From NCBI GenBank assembly GCA_034509735.1, contig JACGWO010000002.1, positions 41,347,855 to 41,411,854 of the forward strand: a stretch of 64,000 bases of DNA, given 5' to 3'. Positions 1 through 13,100 of this stretch are shown piece by piece; position 1 is the first letter of the stretch; every line of letters starts with the position of its first letter. Below the pieces are notes generated by a model, which did not search any database, was not told the DNA's origin, and saw only the letters and a list, made by a program, of their open reading frames with translations. Source of the DNA: Sesamum alatum (Eukaryota > Streptophyta > Magnoliopsida > Lamiales > Pedaliaceae). The position numbers and the translations under genes are program-made.

Positions 1-732
1 ACAGCAACGAATGAACATCCCCAAAAATATACGTCGAAATCAACAGTAATGGCCTCGAGTGATCGACTACCAGAACAAGGAAAAAAGAAAATAAAAACTA
101 GTGTGCATGCACACCCCAATAGAGTAAGAGGAACACATCACAACCTCAAGAATATATATGTTAATTAGAATCCACCCATATTTCACGAAGTAATTCATGT
201 CTTACAACATCGAACCCCATATTCTTCCCTCCTAGCCGTCATTTAGTGAAAGTTGCACACTCAATTAGCTAAAGTTGCACATGATCTACATAGTAGTTAA
301 TGACATACTCAAAGATGCGCCATTCCAACACTACATTCTTGATATCAGCTGAAGCAGAGGTGTCCTAATGGTTTGTGATGTAAACGGACTATGTCTCGTA
401 CATGCATAGGTAATACTTCTAAGAAATACAACTCAATGCGATAAAAGCTAAGTAGCTCAGAGAAATCTAAGTAAGCATAAAAGGATCAAACAGATTAAGC
501 TCAATTGCAATGAAGACAATCATTTGCAATATCAATACCGCACGAATTGAAAAGGGAATGCTCCTCTTATTGACTGCATTCACGACAACGCAGAGGCTAC
601 AAAATATTTTTGTTATGAGTGAGCAGGAAATCCTCATCAAGGGATACAACTATAAATGCCTCAAGATCACCAAAGCTAGAACAATTTCAGTAACCAAATG
701 ATTTCAACCAAACCTCAATCTAGCAATTTGCA
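1..732. other. 3' flank of the 6PGDH gene, no gene seen
   Basis: Mixed-composition sequence downstream of the minus-strand 6PGDH stop codon. The part nearest the stop must include that gene's 3' UTR. I see no conserved coding stretch, tRNA or repeat here; the short open frames are not recognisable. Confidence 0.5.
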
Positions 733-2199
733 CTACACTCTGGCCTTCCGAGCAAGCTTGGACCACTCGGTGTGGTAAGATCCTGGGCGATCAATCCTCT
801 CATAGGTATGTGCACCAAAGTAGTCCCTCTGAGCCTGCACAAGGTTGGCAGGAAGTCTCCCACGCCTATAGGTATCGAAATACTGCAAACTCGCAGACAT
901 TCCTGGAACGCTAATCCCCTTCTGAATTGCCAAGCCCACAACTCTCCTCCACGCCGCCTGTCTCTGCACCATCTCCCTTGCAAATTCTGGGTCCACCAAC
1001 AAGTTTGCTAATCCGGGATTCCTCTGGTATGCCTGCTTGATTCTATCCAAGAAAACAGCCCTGATAATGCACCCACCTTTCCAAATCCTCGCCAACTCCC
1101 CCAAATTCAAGCCCCATCCCTTCTCCATGCTCTTTGCCCTCAACAAATTCATCCCTTGTGCATAGCTACAAATCTTGGACGCATAAAGCGCCTGCCTAAC
1201 ATCATCAATCAACCTCTTCTTATCCACGGCACTCACATTATTAATCTCCTCCTTCAACCCTTCCTTCTTGAAAATCTCCGCCGCCTCCTCTCTCTCTTCC
1301 TTCAACCCACTCATATACCTACTATCCAATGAAGCTGCAATGGTAGGAGCTGCTGTGGACAGCTCGGCCGCTTGCTGAACAGTCCATTTACCCGTGCCCT
1401 TCATACCAGTCTTATCCAAAATCTTATCCACCAAATGCCCATTCCCCGTCTCCTCATCCTCCACCCTAAAAATATCTGATGTGATCTCAATCAAGAAACT
1501 CTCCAACTCCCCACGATTCCACTCCCCAAAAATCTCCGCCAGCTCCTCATTCCCCACCCCCCCAGCATTCTTCAAAACATCGTATGCCTCCGAAATCAGC
1601 TGCATATCACCATACTCGATCCCATTATGCACCATCTTCACAAAATTCCCCGACCCACCCTCGCCAATATAAGTAACGCATGGCCCATCATCCACCTGAG
1701 CCGCAACCTTCTCAAGTATATGATGAATGTTCAAGTAAGCCCTGTGTGCCCCGCCAGGCATCAACGAGGGCCCGTATCGCGCCCCATCTTCGCCGCCAGA
1801 AACCCCCATTCCCAAGTAGAGCAAACCATTAGCAGAGGCGTCGACCATGCGGCGCTCGGTGTTCTCGTACCACTCGTTGCCGCCGTCGATAATGGTGTCG
1901 CCTGGCTCCATGTAAGCGGAGAGGGCGGCAATGGTTTGGTCAACGGGGGCGCCGGCTTTAACTAAGATGATGATGGAGCGGGGTTTCTTGATAGAGATGA
2001 CGAAATCTTTGGGCGTGTACTGGCCGAAGAGCGGGAGTTGGCCTTCCCGGTGGGCTCGATCTAAAGTTTCGTCGACTTTGGAGGTTGTCCGGTTGTAGAC
2101 GGAGATTGGGAAGCCTTTCTCGGCGATGTTAAGGGCTAAGTTCTGGCCCATTACTGCCAGCCCTGCAAGGCCGATTTGGGACAAGGCAGCTGATTCCAT
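733..2199 (-). CDS. PGD1/PGD3-like: 6-phosphogluconate dehydrogenase, decarboxylating (cytosolic type)
   Basis: This gene encodes the NADP+-dependent enzyme that oxidatively decarboxylates 6-phosphogluconate to ribulose 5-phosphate, the third step of the oxidative pentose phosphate pathway. It is a single uninterrupted exon of 488 codons, the usual family length; plant 6PGDH genes are often intronless. The first ATG (2197-2199) gives MESAALSQIGLAG; the frame continues two codons upstream only from a GTG. The N-terminal Rossmann motif is GLAVMGQNLALNIAEKG, followed by GGNEWYENTERR. The family signature LDKTGMKGTGKWT lies mid-protein, and the C-terminal domain contains YFDTYRRGRLPANLVQAQRD. There is no N-terminal extension, so no plastid transit peptide is seen. 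The C-terminus ends KLARKARV, which is not the SKI-type peroxisomal signal of the PGD2 isoform as I recall it. The short MESxALSxIGLAG start resembles Arabidopsis PGD1 and PGD3. Function is near certain; the exact isoform and location are inferred. Confidence 0.97.
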   Translation of the reverse strand: MESAALSQIGLAGLAVMGQNLALNIAEKGFPISVYNRTTSKVDETLDRAHREGQLPLFGQYTPKDFVISIKKPRSIIILVKAGAPVDQTIAALSAYMEPGDTIIDGGNEWYENTERRMVDASANGLLYLGMGVSGGEDGARYGPSLMPGGAHRAYLNIHHILEKVAAQVDDGPCVTYIGEGGSGNFVKMVHNGIEYGDMQLISEAYDVLKNAGGVGNEELAEIFGEWNRGELESFLIEITSDIFRVEDEETGNGHLVDKILDKTGMKGTGKWTVQQAAELSTAAPTIAASLDSRYMSGLKEEREEAAEIFKKEGLKEEINNVSAVDKKRLIDDVRQALYASKICSYAQGMNLLRAKSMEKGWGLNLGELARIWKGGCIIRAVFLDRIKQAYQRNPGLANLLVDPEFAREMVQRQAAWRRVVGLAIQKGISVPGMSASLQYFDTYRRGRLPANLVQAQRDYFGAHTYERIDRPGSYHTEWSKLARKARV

Positions 2200-2290
2200 T
2201 TCCACTGCGGCTACTACGAGGAATTTTGGAAAAGGAGAAATGCAGAGAGTGGAGGTCTAGAGAGAGGAAGAGAAAGAGAGAGAGTTCATT
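2200..2290 (-). promoter_or_regulatory. pyrimidine-rich 5' leader of the 6PGDH gene
   Basis: Immediately upstream of the start codon, the minus strand is strongly CT-rich (plus-strand GA runs at about 2238-2287). Such pyrimidine-rich stretches are common in plant 5' UTRs and core promoters. No clear TATA box was identified, so the transcription start is not defined. Confidence 0.45.
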
Positions 2291-5074
2291 GGAATCAGAG
2301 TGATGGAGTTGGATAAATAATAACAGTCAGGTGATGGTTGGCGCATGAAATGACGCACTTGTCCTCTTGTGTTTTTCCAAACTATTCAAATTCATACTTC
2401 ATTAAAAAAAAAAAAAAAAAATTAAAAACCAGTATATAACAAGTTGATTCCCAACTATTAGAACAAAAATTGAGCAATCGAAACTACTGTTAAAGTAGAG
2501 CAATAATTTATATATAAGTGGGATTTGGACTCATAATTTTTTAATTATATTACTTCAATTTCGTTAATTAAATTAAATCTTGATGGTGATATTGAATTGA
2601 ATGAAGTATAGTTAAATTTAATTTGAATTAGAATTTTATATTTAATATATATATATATGTATCATATATTGAGGTAAGAAGATAAGACCATATTCTTAAT
2701 AACTAATGAAAAGAATTAAGTAAGGTTGAATTATAGGAATATTATATGGTAAATTAATAGTAGTTGTAGAGAAAGAGAAAAGGGGGTAGGGGGTAGGGGG
2801 TATAGGTTTGGTGGATGGCGACGGACTCGTCGAGGAGTGAAAGGGTATTGCCCTCACCTGCTAACGAGGGGTTGTTCTGTCCTGTCCTAGTTTTGAGTAC
2901 GATGATTTCTAGGCTGCTTCAAACGACGCCGTATGCTTGGCCTCCATCAGAGATTTGGCTGGGGCTGGGTAGGTGAAGAAGGAGAACATCTCTTGGTTTG
3001 GTTGGTAGCGATTAAGGGATGGATATTCATTGTCCGTCGACTCTCAGTCAAAAAAGGGATGTAAAAAGATTCATAATACTACCCAACAAAATTGATAATC
3101 TTTCCTTTCATTGTCCATTTCAAACTCAAGAAAGATTCAATTTTTTTGGTTTCCATCTCATGCAAAAACGCACACACCAACATCCCCAAATTATGCTCTT
3201 CATCCATTTTGACTTCTTATACACTAAATCCCATGGAACGTGGTCCCTTAAGTAATACTCCACGTGTGTGTGTGTGTCACGTAATAACACCCTTTCAGAT
3301 ATTTTCAATTTTTACTACTGTTTAATTCATAATTTCCTTTACATTTATTATACGCTCTTACACACCCTAACGCTCTTGTGCCAGTCTTAAACCTGGGTTA
3401 TATAGTAACTTTCAGGATGACCATCTATCACCAGTTGACCCCCATTCATTCACTGCATCACTATGTGTAACATCCACAGGTGAAAAATTTAACAAAGGAA
3501 ATAGAAACAGAAAAGCTACAAGAACAGCAACCAAGTATGCTCGGATACAGTAAAAAAAGCTCCACCCATGAGTTTAAATACAAGAAGGGGGCCTTCTGTG
3601 ATCTCTGAAAGACAAAAAAAGGAAATCAAAATCCCCCAGAATTACTTGTCTTTCTTCGTTCAAGCTTCTTCTATATATGCTCTCTCCCACTCAGTTTGCG
3701 ATACGTATAATGGATGGGGGACTAAAACTCTACAAGATTTAAACCAAATCCTTAGTTTTGGCTGGCAACGTGGCACTATGCATCCCTGCGTTCACCATTG
3801 TGCAGTGAGCAAGAAAATGACTGGCATCTCCAAAGAAAAAAAACAAATCAGCTAACATGAAAATCTTCCTATGCCTATTGAACAGTCAGCAGTTAGGATT
3901 GTGTTTCCGCGGCAGCTTGTTCAAACACAGAACGCTTGCCTTGGAGCTTCAGAGCTCTAACCATTTGAGGTCCACAAGCAGATTCTTTTCAGCAACAATA
4001 AACAGAATAATTTGGTAGAGCCATGATAAGTAATCATTTGTACCACCTTCCGAGCCACTCATCCTGCCTGCCTAAACTCTCTCCTAGCTGTTGAGCTGTG
4101 CGAGTAGGGAATATTTACTGATCTAGCTAACCTTGGGTGAGTGGACTGCAGAAACTAAGACATCAAGCTACCAGAAACCAAATTCATGTTTCTCCAACCT
4201 ATGAGAATATATCACAAAACAAGTTAAGAGCAGATAGTGCGAGAATTCTCCTAAAAGAGCATCGTATTCTGATACCAAGTATAAACTCAACCAAAAAATT
4301 CCTACAAGATCTTATGCATTTTTAGTTTGACAGACGCGTTATCACTGCATCCGGACTAATGGACAGCTATATCAGTATATGAGGTTTTAATCTTCAAGGA
4401 CCAAAAGACTAGCCAAATATCATACTCGCCAACCATTTGTTGTCGATGTGCATGCAATAAGACATGGATTATTGATGGAACAGTAAAATAAGTCGCGATT
4501 ACATGCCAATATATAATAGCACTAAAATGATCCATTTTTACCCGTCTTCGCTCAAACATGCTTTCCTTTTTTTTTAGTTACTCTTCCAATTTACCTGTGG
4601 GTTATATCTTAGATATATCTTCTCCATATTGCTTGTGAAGGCCCCATTCCAAGGAAAAGATAGCTAGATATAAAAGCAATAAGATTTCTCTTCATTATTT
4701 GGGATGCAACTTTAACCAATTGTAATTCTCCATGCCAAAATGACATTATTTGGCACAGCATATGTGATCCTTTAGTTGCAGTGATATTGTATTCAACTTT
4801 CATGCATAATCATATAGTTGGGTCCCGGGTGTTGCTTAAGTGTTTGAATATTAGTTAACTAGCATCCTTAATGAGGTTGTCATTGGTCCACAGTTCCAGC
4901 CAATGACATGTGGATTGCCGAGGAGTTCTGGAAGGAAGACATGGCAACCTATTTCCTCAATCCGTTCACCTCAGAACCTCAAATGTATTATAAGACCAAA
5001 TCCAAAGTCAAAGACAACTGCAGTTGGCAACATAATGAAAATTGATGTAAATGAAATTAGCTTACCTCTGAATT
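2291..5074. other. intergenic; upstream of 6PGDH and downstream of the S-acyltransferase gene
   Basis: Contains a poly-A/T tract near 2405-2421, AT-rich spacer, and a G-run motif (three GGGGG runs separated by TA) at about 2784-2803. From about 3400 to 5074 composition is more balanced and presumably includes the 3' UTR of the minus-strand S-acyltransferase gene. Plus-strand open frames near 3568-3855 and 4903-5112 have no recognisable motif. I annotate no gene here. Confidence 0.5.
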
Positions 5075-8000
5075 TTACTTCTCATGACTTTTTTTTGATC
5101 TCCAATAACTAGGCAAATACGCTGCTGCACTATTTGGGCAACCAAAAAATCTCAAAAGATTTTGGCAATCCCTTTCCACCATCTCTTCACCGTCCACAGC
5201 ACTTAGATGACCCAAGTAAGTCTTTCCAACATATATGTACCCAAGCTGCTGCCACAAGAGCACAACCAAACCAGTGCCCACTGAAACACTTGCGATAAAT
5301 AGGTAAACCAGAACAAGTCCTCTCGCGGGTAGGAACAGTGCTGATCTCAGGAAAGCAAGAACGTTCTCTTTTAGGACACTGAAAATCAATTCGGTCCCAA
5401 TAAATCCGTTCAATGGGTTGATGTGCCTAAGTTCTAGAGGTGGCCACATATAGTGTACCGAATAGGAAGTCATAATAGCAACGTATAGTGTACTGATGAC
5501 TGTTGATATGAGAAAGAGAATAAAACAACGATGATTTGCAGCACCTACACAGTTCCCAATCTGCAAACAACGAAGAAATCTGATAATTATATATGAAATT
5601 GCAACATAATAGAACCTGAACATAATTTTCATGAAAAAAGTCTTCAACCTTAAACACTTCTATTTACATCACAACAGGTTAAACAAATAATATGGTATGC
5701 TCATGTAGACCAACTATGAGATTAAAAAACTAACTTGAAGGTTTAAGCTGATAATGAAAAATTTCGTCAAAAAGTCATATGGCACCTGGGGGTTGTAGAT
5801 TCTGTTATTTTTTATTCCTTCAAAGGTTTTATTATTGTTTTCATTGTTTGTGTGAATCAAGGGTCTTTCAGTTTCTTCAGTTCTGCAGTAATTTTTCTTA
5901 TGAGTCTAGTTAAAATTTCAACTGTCATTTTAAGTTCTGCTTCAATAGCAATCTGGGGGATAAGAGTTAGCATTAGCCAATTTGTAGGTTTCTAATGAAG
6001 TCATTTCTTAGAGTAGGAGAAACCTTTAAGGTCTATATATACTTCTATGATCATCTTATTTTAAGAAACTAATAACTATAGAGAATAGCCATTGTATATG
6101 TGCAGCTCATCCCACAATAAACCCACCCTAAGGATTTGCTTCAATCTTCTCTTCTACATTTCCAGCATTTGCATTTTTCTTGCTTACATTTCCTTTCTTA
6201 TACTACTAATAGTCTTCCTACCTACATTTCCGGCATTTGCATTTCTCTTGCCTGGGGAGAAGGTGGATCAAGAAAGGCAATACATTAGTCTCCTTAACGG
6301 CTTAACCCTATATATGGAATGCAGATAGTAAGGTAGAGAAATGTATACGTTAGTGCTACATGCTAAAAGGCCTATATCCAATCTGCCAACTACTCCATTG
6401 ACTGTTTAGGCCTCAGAAGTTGCATATTAATCATTTTTTCCCACAATAAAATTAAATGTTCTACAAACCTGTCTCTCTAAATAACAAAATGAAACTAAGA
6501 TAGCCCCGAACAAAGCACCATCAGGTTGTCAGACACTTCTCTCCTATACGACATTATTTCATTCAAAAGAAAATGGTTCGTCACTTCAAAAGTGCTATGA
6601 CAGACCTCCAGAGACGACATCCCACAAGTGCTGTCCCTTTAGTTGGTTTGAGAACTATACACTTTAAAGCGAAATTGTGCTTTTAAGAGTAGAACCAATA
6701 GCATTTAATGTGCCTGAAGTTCTTATTAATGAAAACACTATGTTGCGATTAAATGTAACCCAAATTGTACCATTGAAGGGAATGGCAGCATTAAGGCATA
6801 AACATTTTCCTGAGTAGTGAAAAGTGTCCGAAACTTACAAAAGGGCAGTGATGATCCATGTCTAATATGCACATCCCGCAAGAACGACAGTGGTGTGTCC
6901 TAGGAGATTTCGGCTTAGAACAATAGTGACAGAAGGTATGGTTCTCCAGTCCACCTTTCCCCACTGTTGGATAGCTACCCCAAAGTACCATCGGTGGAGC
7001 ACCAGCAGGTCTAAATGCCGCAAGGAAAAATGAAGATAAAGTTGACACAGACAATATCCCTGCTACCGTGATGTGGAAAACACCACAGAAGTGACTAATT
7101 GAGAAGACTACAGGATAAATAGCCCAAATGCCACCACCTGTATAACCAATACCAATTGAACACAAATTATACAAAATCCCACAGATCAAGAAAAAATTAT
7201 GGTCAGCTTAGATTAGATGATATAGATAGAATTAGGGGAACTGTGGAAAAATCAATTCGACTAAAGGACACAGCACCTTTTAAGCATGATTCTCGAGACC
7301 TCATTACTATTTTCTGTTTTGATTAACACATATTCTAAGCAAAATGCAATTCTCTTAGCCCCTCCACGTCCCAAAATGTGTGGTCTAATTTTCCGAAATG
7401 GAGTTCAAATGGAAGTTAGAAAACTGCAAGTAATTTATATTTCTTACATTATAATCCTCAAAAATAGTGGTTGGCCATTAGTGGTGCCACATCATTGTTA
7501 TAATCGAAAGGGTGCTCTTGGGAAAAAAAATTCTATTGTAGGAAATGAGTTCTTATTCTAGAGCATCCTAAAAAGAAAACAGGAGTAATGAATTTGGGCC
7601 AACAGGAGTATGTTGCTAAAACCAAGATCACATGCAAGAAATAACCAAATAATAACTAGTTAAAATGTGCATACCCAACCAGCTTGAACCCAAATACAAC
7701 ATTCAGAAATGTAACCAAGTATTGGTTTTTTTAAAAATCAACATACTATCCTTTATGTGGAGGAGTTAAGTGCCACACTCTCCAAGTTTTTCATGCCAGC
7801 CTAAATAGAAAGGTCCATGGAGCATGGGCTGAATCAATGATTCAAAATACTAACTGCAGGCAAGTATCATCATTTTTTTTGTTTTATGTTATCTAAAAGA
7901 ATTAGGACATTACAACATTGAGTTAACAAAACACTCAACCTTTCTACTTGCAACGGTTATATTTAAATCGCAACATGCCAAAAATCCATGTCGATGAAAA

Positions 8001-9110
8001 CTTTCTGCATGTCTAATTTAGAGATGTCAATAGGGCAACAGGCATGAGGGTCAAAGAAATTAAGCAAGATACTTCTGTGACTGTACTTACATATGAAGAA
8101 TAGCATAAATAAAACAACGATCATAACAAAACACCGGTCGCGCAAGCGTCTCCAATGGAAGTACTTATTGTCGCTTTTCACCACATTTTGCTTTGTTATA
8201 GCTCCACACCAGCCACATTTAAAGACGGATGCATAAGGAGAAACAAGAACACGAAGTCCACAACCCCAACAAGTTGTCTCAAGATCCACATCAATAGATG
8301 CTGAGTGATTATCCTCCTGCATTTAGCACGAATAAGCAACCAAGCATGTATGGGATTGAGTGTGAGCGTGTTGGTGCGTTATATAGGGGTGTATCTTGAG
8401 GGAGGAAACAGAAAGATCATGATACTGTTTCAGAATATCATGGAAAAAGGCAGTAAACATACAAGCCACAAACTTAATGATCCCGCCCAAAAGTTAAAGA
8501 ACCTTTCATCCATATAATCGAAAATCTTCTTATTGATGACCTCAAGCATAAGTGAGATGAGATCAACACAACAAAGAGACTAAAAGTATTCATTCGTCTC
8601 TCATTCTTGTTCAATAAACACTAACACAAAGAGGCTTGGAACATCTAAACAAGCATAAAAACAAGAACTCCACTCGACAAACTTCTCAAACAATTCAAAA
8701 TCCTAACTAGATTGACTAACAGCTTGCAGCTGGCTGGCATACAACACATCTACATCTAAGCACGGAATGCATCATGATGAACTAAAATTGCACGCAAAAT
8801 CAATGTTAGTCAACGCTTTCATCACATGACATATCCTTGATCAACAATCCATGCCAAATATACCCAATTTCTTCAAATAAATTCCAAGACACCCAAAAAA
8901 ATAAAAAGGAAAAACGGATTACCTCGGATCATAATCGTTTGGATTAAACATATAAAAATCTTAACACGATCACATAAATTACCACGCATGAAGAATCGCT
9001 ATATATACATATATTATCCATAACGTAGGTTTCCAGAAGGCCGAGAGCATTACCTCCTGAACGGCGTCGTAGTTGGAGGAGCTGGGGCTAGCGGAGTTCG
9101 CGGAAGACAT
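5075..9110 (-). CDS. PAT11: DHHC-type protein S-acyltransferase (PAT11-like), four exons
   Basis: The product is a membrane palmitoyltransferase that attaches fatty acids to cysteines of target proteins. Exons on the minus strand are 9054-9110, 8091-8316, 6839-7137 and 5075-5560, all with GT donors and AG acceptors and with matching phases, giving 355 residues. The N-terminus carries a small zinc-ribbon-like pair, CWGC at 35-38 and CGWC at 53-56. Hydrophobic segments follow (about 79-135). The DHHC cysteine-rich domain spans about 162-200, with [14 protein letters not shown] and the catalytic DHHC at 189-192. The intron 3 boundary falls directly after DHHCPF, and exon 4 resumes with [11 protein letters not shown]. 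Two further membrane segments follow in exon 4, and the protein ends RSKKSHEK. The cysteine-rich domain and the [12 protein letters not shown] segment match my memory of Arabidopsis PAT11 (At3g18620). The final stop is in frame and the length suits the family. Substrates cannot be read from sequence. Confidence 0.92.
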
Positions 9111-9318
9111 TGTTCCTCCCAAAGGGACCCAAACACGCCGGTCTCTTGGAAAAGAAAATACAAGAAAACGAGGATTGAATTTACCACAAAGAATAGGAGG
9201 CCTCAATCTGTCCTCCACGCTTTAGGGCACAGCGTGGAGTGAAATTGATAGGAAATGAACGTGAAGGGGAACAGTAAATCAACAAAGGGTTAGGGCCTGA
9301 TATGTTCTTATATATACT

Positions 9319-9339
9319 CCCTCTCTCTCTCTCTCTCTT
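9319..9339. repeat. (CT)n microsatellite upstream of the S-acyltransferase gene
   Basis: About ten CT dinucleotides lie roughly 210 bases upstream of the S-acyltransferase start codon, in its presumed promoter. On the transcribed (minus) strand this reads as GA repeats. Confidence 0.8.
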
Positions 9340-10178
9340 CTAAAATGATCAGTTAATTTAACTGTTTTTTAAATAATTTAGTTACTTATTTTATAAATTA
9401 AATTTAAACTGGTCATTCATTTCTAATCCAAAGAAATCAGTATGCAGTAACACACATCAATTTTCGAACGAAATAGAAAACTTTTATACTTATTAGTACA
9501 ACATCGATATCGATGTTATTAGAAATAATCTTTTCTTTTACACACAATAAAATGGATAACTCTGACTCTGCTTGCCATCACAATTCAGAGTATACCTCCA
9601 AATTATTGATCGTTTACAAAAATACTTACGAATTACTCACAATCACATATTTAACTTTGAAACCTACAATTATCTAACTTGAAGTTATTTGTTCTTACCA
9701 ATTGAATCAACGATGAAAACAGATTCTAACAAAAGAAATAATCTTTTTTGGACAAGTTCACTAGAAGAATAATATTTTTGTCTCTAAAGTCTAGACCCAT
9801 GTAGAAGTAGCATTTGCTATATTATTTCATCCAAGATGAAAAGGAAGCATTTTTCAAAAACATTTTGGCAGGGCATAATGAATTATTATGAAAAAGATGG
9901 ACTAAAATTCTCATTGTAGTTTTAAGTAGGTATGTGATTAGAAGGAATGATGCAAACTGGTACAGACCTATAGACTACAGACAAGATGCTAATTCTTTGC
10001 ATGTATTATGAGATAATGTCGTAAGAAAGTTGAGCAAGATGTAGCCTTAAATATGCAGCAAAAGGTCAGCCAATCAGGCCTTCAGTTAAGGTGGTTGATT
10101 CAATTACCAGCAACCAGGCAACGATCAATTCTTCTCCAAATGATTAGACTATATTCATTTGAGAATTTACATGCCAAA
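9340..10178. other. intergenic between the S-acyltransferase promoter and the CHX 3' end
   Basis: AT-rich spacer. It holds the distal promoter of the S-acyltransferase gene and the 3' UTR of the CHX gene, both on the minus strand. No additional coding or repeat structure was recognised. Confidence 0.5.
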
Positions 10179-13100
10179 TCATTGTGAATCAGACTCTGCA
10201 TCAGCAGTTTCTTCTGCCTTGAGTGAGTTGAGGGAATCTCCAGTTAGCTGGCTACGGTACTGCTGCACAACCAAAACTGATGTCGAGAATTCAGGAGATA
10301 TCAACAAGTTGCCGACTGGCCCCAGTTCGGGGCACTCCCTCGTCGTGTTGAGACCTCCAACTAGTTGTCCCTCAGGCGTTCTTCCTATCAGAAATAGATT
10401 ACAGCGGTTATATGCGCGAATCACATCAACTGCTTCTGCAGCATTGCTGACAACGGTCTCTTTGAATCTGATGGAACCATCCTTTGATACTTTTTGTTTA
10501 AATTCTGCAAGAAATACTTCATCGTTTGATCTAGCATCAGGGATATGCTGATCGTCCATATCTAGTTGGATGGTGTCTCCAACTATCTTCGGGTCCACAG
10601 TGAAACGAACAACATTCAAACTTATGCCAGGGTGCTCAGCCATGAGTGCTCCATATGAAAGAGCTTCACGATCATCAGGGCCTCCAAAGAAGAAGGTCGT
10701 GATGGTGTAGTCAACATTGCTTGCAGCTACATGACACGTTCCACCAAGACCCCGATCAACTAAGATAGCCACTGAACACGGGGCGTGCTCAAGAACCCTC
10801 CTGTTCATGTGCCTCAACTCAGCTCGTGTGGTCTCCAAGCGTCCATCAACTCTCTGATGCTTATGGAATGGGAGGATAATCATTGCCACTTTCTTCTTTG
10901 CAGCACTATTGCAAATGTCCTCGTGCATGCTAGACATCGATGAAATTGCGGTTGTTGGTCGGACTGACACTTGGCTGAGATGCTGGAAAGCCTCAAACGC
11001 AATGACGATTTGATTCGGATCAGAATCATGGCCCCTGTTCCAAAACGGCATCCCGTTCTTTCTTACCTTGTGAACCATCAGAATTGCAGATGATCGTTCA
11101 GAAAGCTCCATCAGGTGCATTGCATAGACATGAAGTCCCTCCCTAATTCCAGTACCACGTGAAGCCTCCATGAGATTAATCAAAGTGGGAATGTTTCTTG
11201 TACTATGGAAACAGGTCAACAGTCTGAGTTGAGTATATGACTCCTTTCTTTGAACAGTTCTGTGCTTGTATTCTGATCTAGCCACTCGAGCTGGCTTGTA
11301 TATGGTTAAAACAACAGGAGTAGTTATAAATGTTGTGAATAAAGCCATTAAAACCATGATGGCGAAAGTTTGATCGTTCAGGACCTGCACATTCACCGGA
11401 AAAAAACAAAGTCAGATGAAGAATGAAGCAACTGCAAATTGTAGTATTTAGATTGTCACAGAGTACTTTACCCCACGGTCTTTCCCAATGTTTAGGACAA
11501 TGAGCTCGACTAAACCTTTAGTGTTCATAAGGAAACCAAGAGTCAGTGCCTCTTTAAAAGGGATCTTGCAGAAGCGAGAAACCACGACAGTGCCAACAAT
11601 CTTTCCGAAACATGATGTAAATATGACCAACACAAGAAGACCCCATGATTGAACCCCTTGAATGGTGGCTACATTTGTTTTGAGTCCACTTGACACAAAG
11701 TAAAGAGGAAGAAACAGGCCAGATACAAGATCCTCGACCTTTTCCACAAGGGCACCAGCAAATGGTCCCTCTTTTGGGACGAGAACTCCAAGCACAAATG
11801 CCCCAAAAAGTGCATGAATTCCAATTATATCAGTGACCAATCCAGCAGCCAAAACAGCAGCCAGTGTAGCACATATGTATATCTCGTCTACTGGCTCACC
11901 TTGAGAACATCGCTGTGACATCCATTTGAAAATAGGAGGAGCCAAGAATATGCATAATATTACAAAACCTGACCCACAGATGAAGACCCATAGTGAAACA
12001 AGGGGAGAGTGGCCAGTGCCTGATAGGGCAATTGCCAGGGCAAGTAGAACCCAAGCTGCTACATCATTGACTGCAGCAGCAGACATGGCCATTCGACCAA
12101 CGTCGGTGGTTAAAAGCTTAAGCTCAGCCAGAATACGAGCCAAGACAGGAAAAGCAGTGATAGAGAGGGCTACTCCCATGAATACCAGAAATGGGCCATG
12201 ACTTACGCCTTTGGAAATAGTTGCTCTGAGCACAAATGATGCCCCAATTCCTAAAGCAAATGGGAGAGTGATTCCTGCAAGCGCAATACTTAGTGCTTTT
12301 CTCCCAGTCCGACGAAGAGCCCTTGGATCCAGCTCAAGACCAACCAAAAATAGAAAGAATAGGAGACCAAGGTTGGCAATGGTATCCAAAACTGTGAGGC
12401 TCTGGGGTGGAAAAATAGCATGAAGATACTTCGGGTTACGGCCTAAAGCTGATGGACCTAATAAAATTCCTCCCTGTACATATAATTTCATGAAACCAAA
12501 TTCTATCAGAATGCTGAAGTAACCAGTCATGCTTCATATAAGAAGTTGCTTTGATCAATACCGTTGGTGCATCAATACAAAGAAACAACATACCACATTT
12601 CTACTAGTGTTTTGCGCAGTTCTATATCATAAAATAACTCAATAGTGCAGATAGTCTGGAAAAGAAAGAAAAAGCTAATAACTCCTGTTTATGTTGTATC
12701 GATTAGCAGATCGTGATCACAGAGCAAGAGTTCCAACTGAAATGTCATGAAACCTTGTACGGCAGATTGGAACGGAAAGGCAAGTGTATAATGAAAGATG
12801 TTTACCCACATAACGCAAAAAAAAAATTGCAAATAAAGGGAACGTAAGAAGTAAACATAGAAAACAATTTCACAAGAAGAGATTTTTGCTCTGAAAAAGT
12901 AGAAAAATCTTGTTCGCTCAGACGGGAGTACCCCTATAGCTTCCAAAATCAAGATCCTCAACCATCCACGTCCAACCACCAAAGAAACGGGAAACTGAAG
13001 GGATATACCCCCATGATAGATGATAATAAGTAAATAAGCAACCGTGTCTTTTAGCTTTGCAAGAACCCATTTTCCTCGTAATTGAGAACAATTTGTTCCA

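Noticed and set aside
3568..3855. 95-codon open frame between 6PGDH and the S-acyltransferase gene
   Set aside because: No conserved motif; probably falls in intergenic or antisense 3' UTR sequence.
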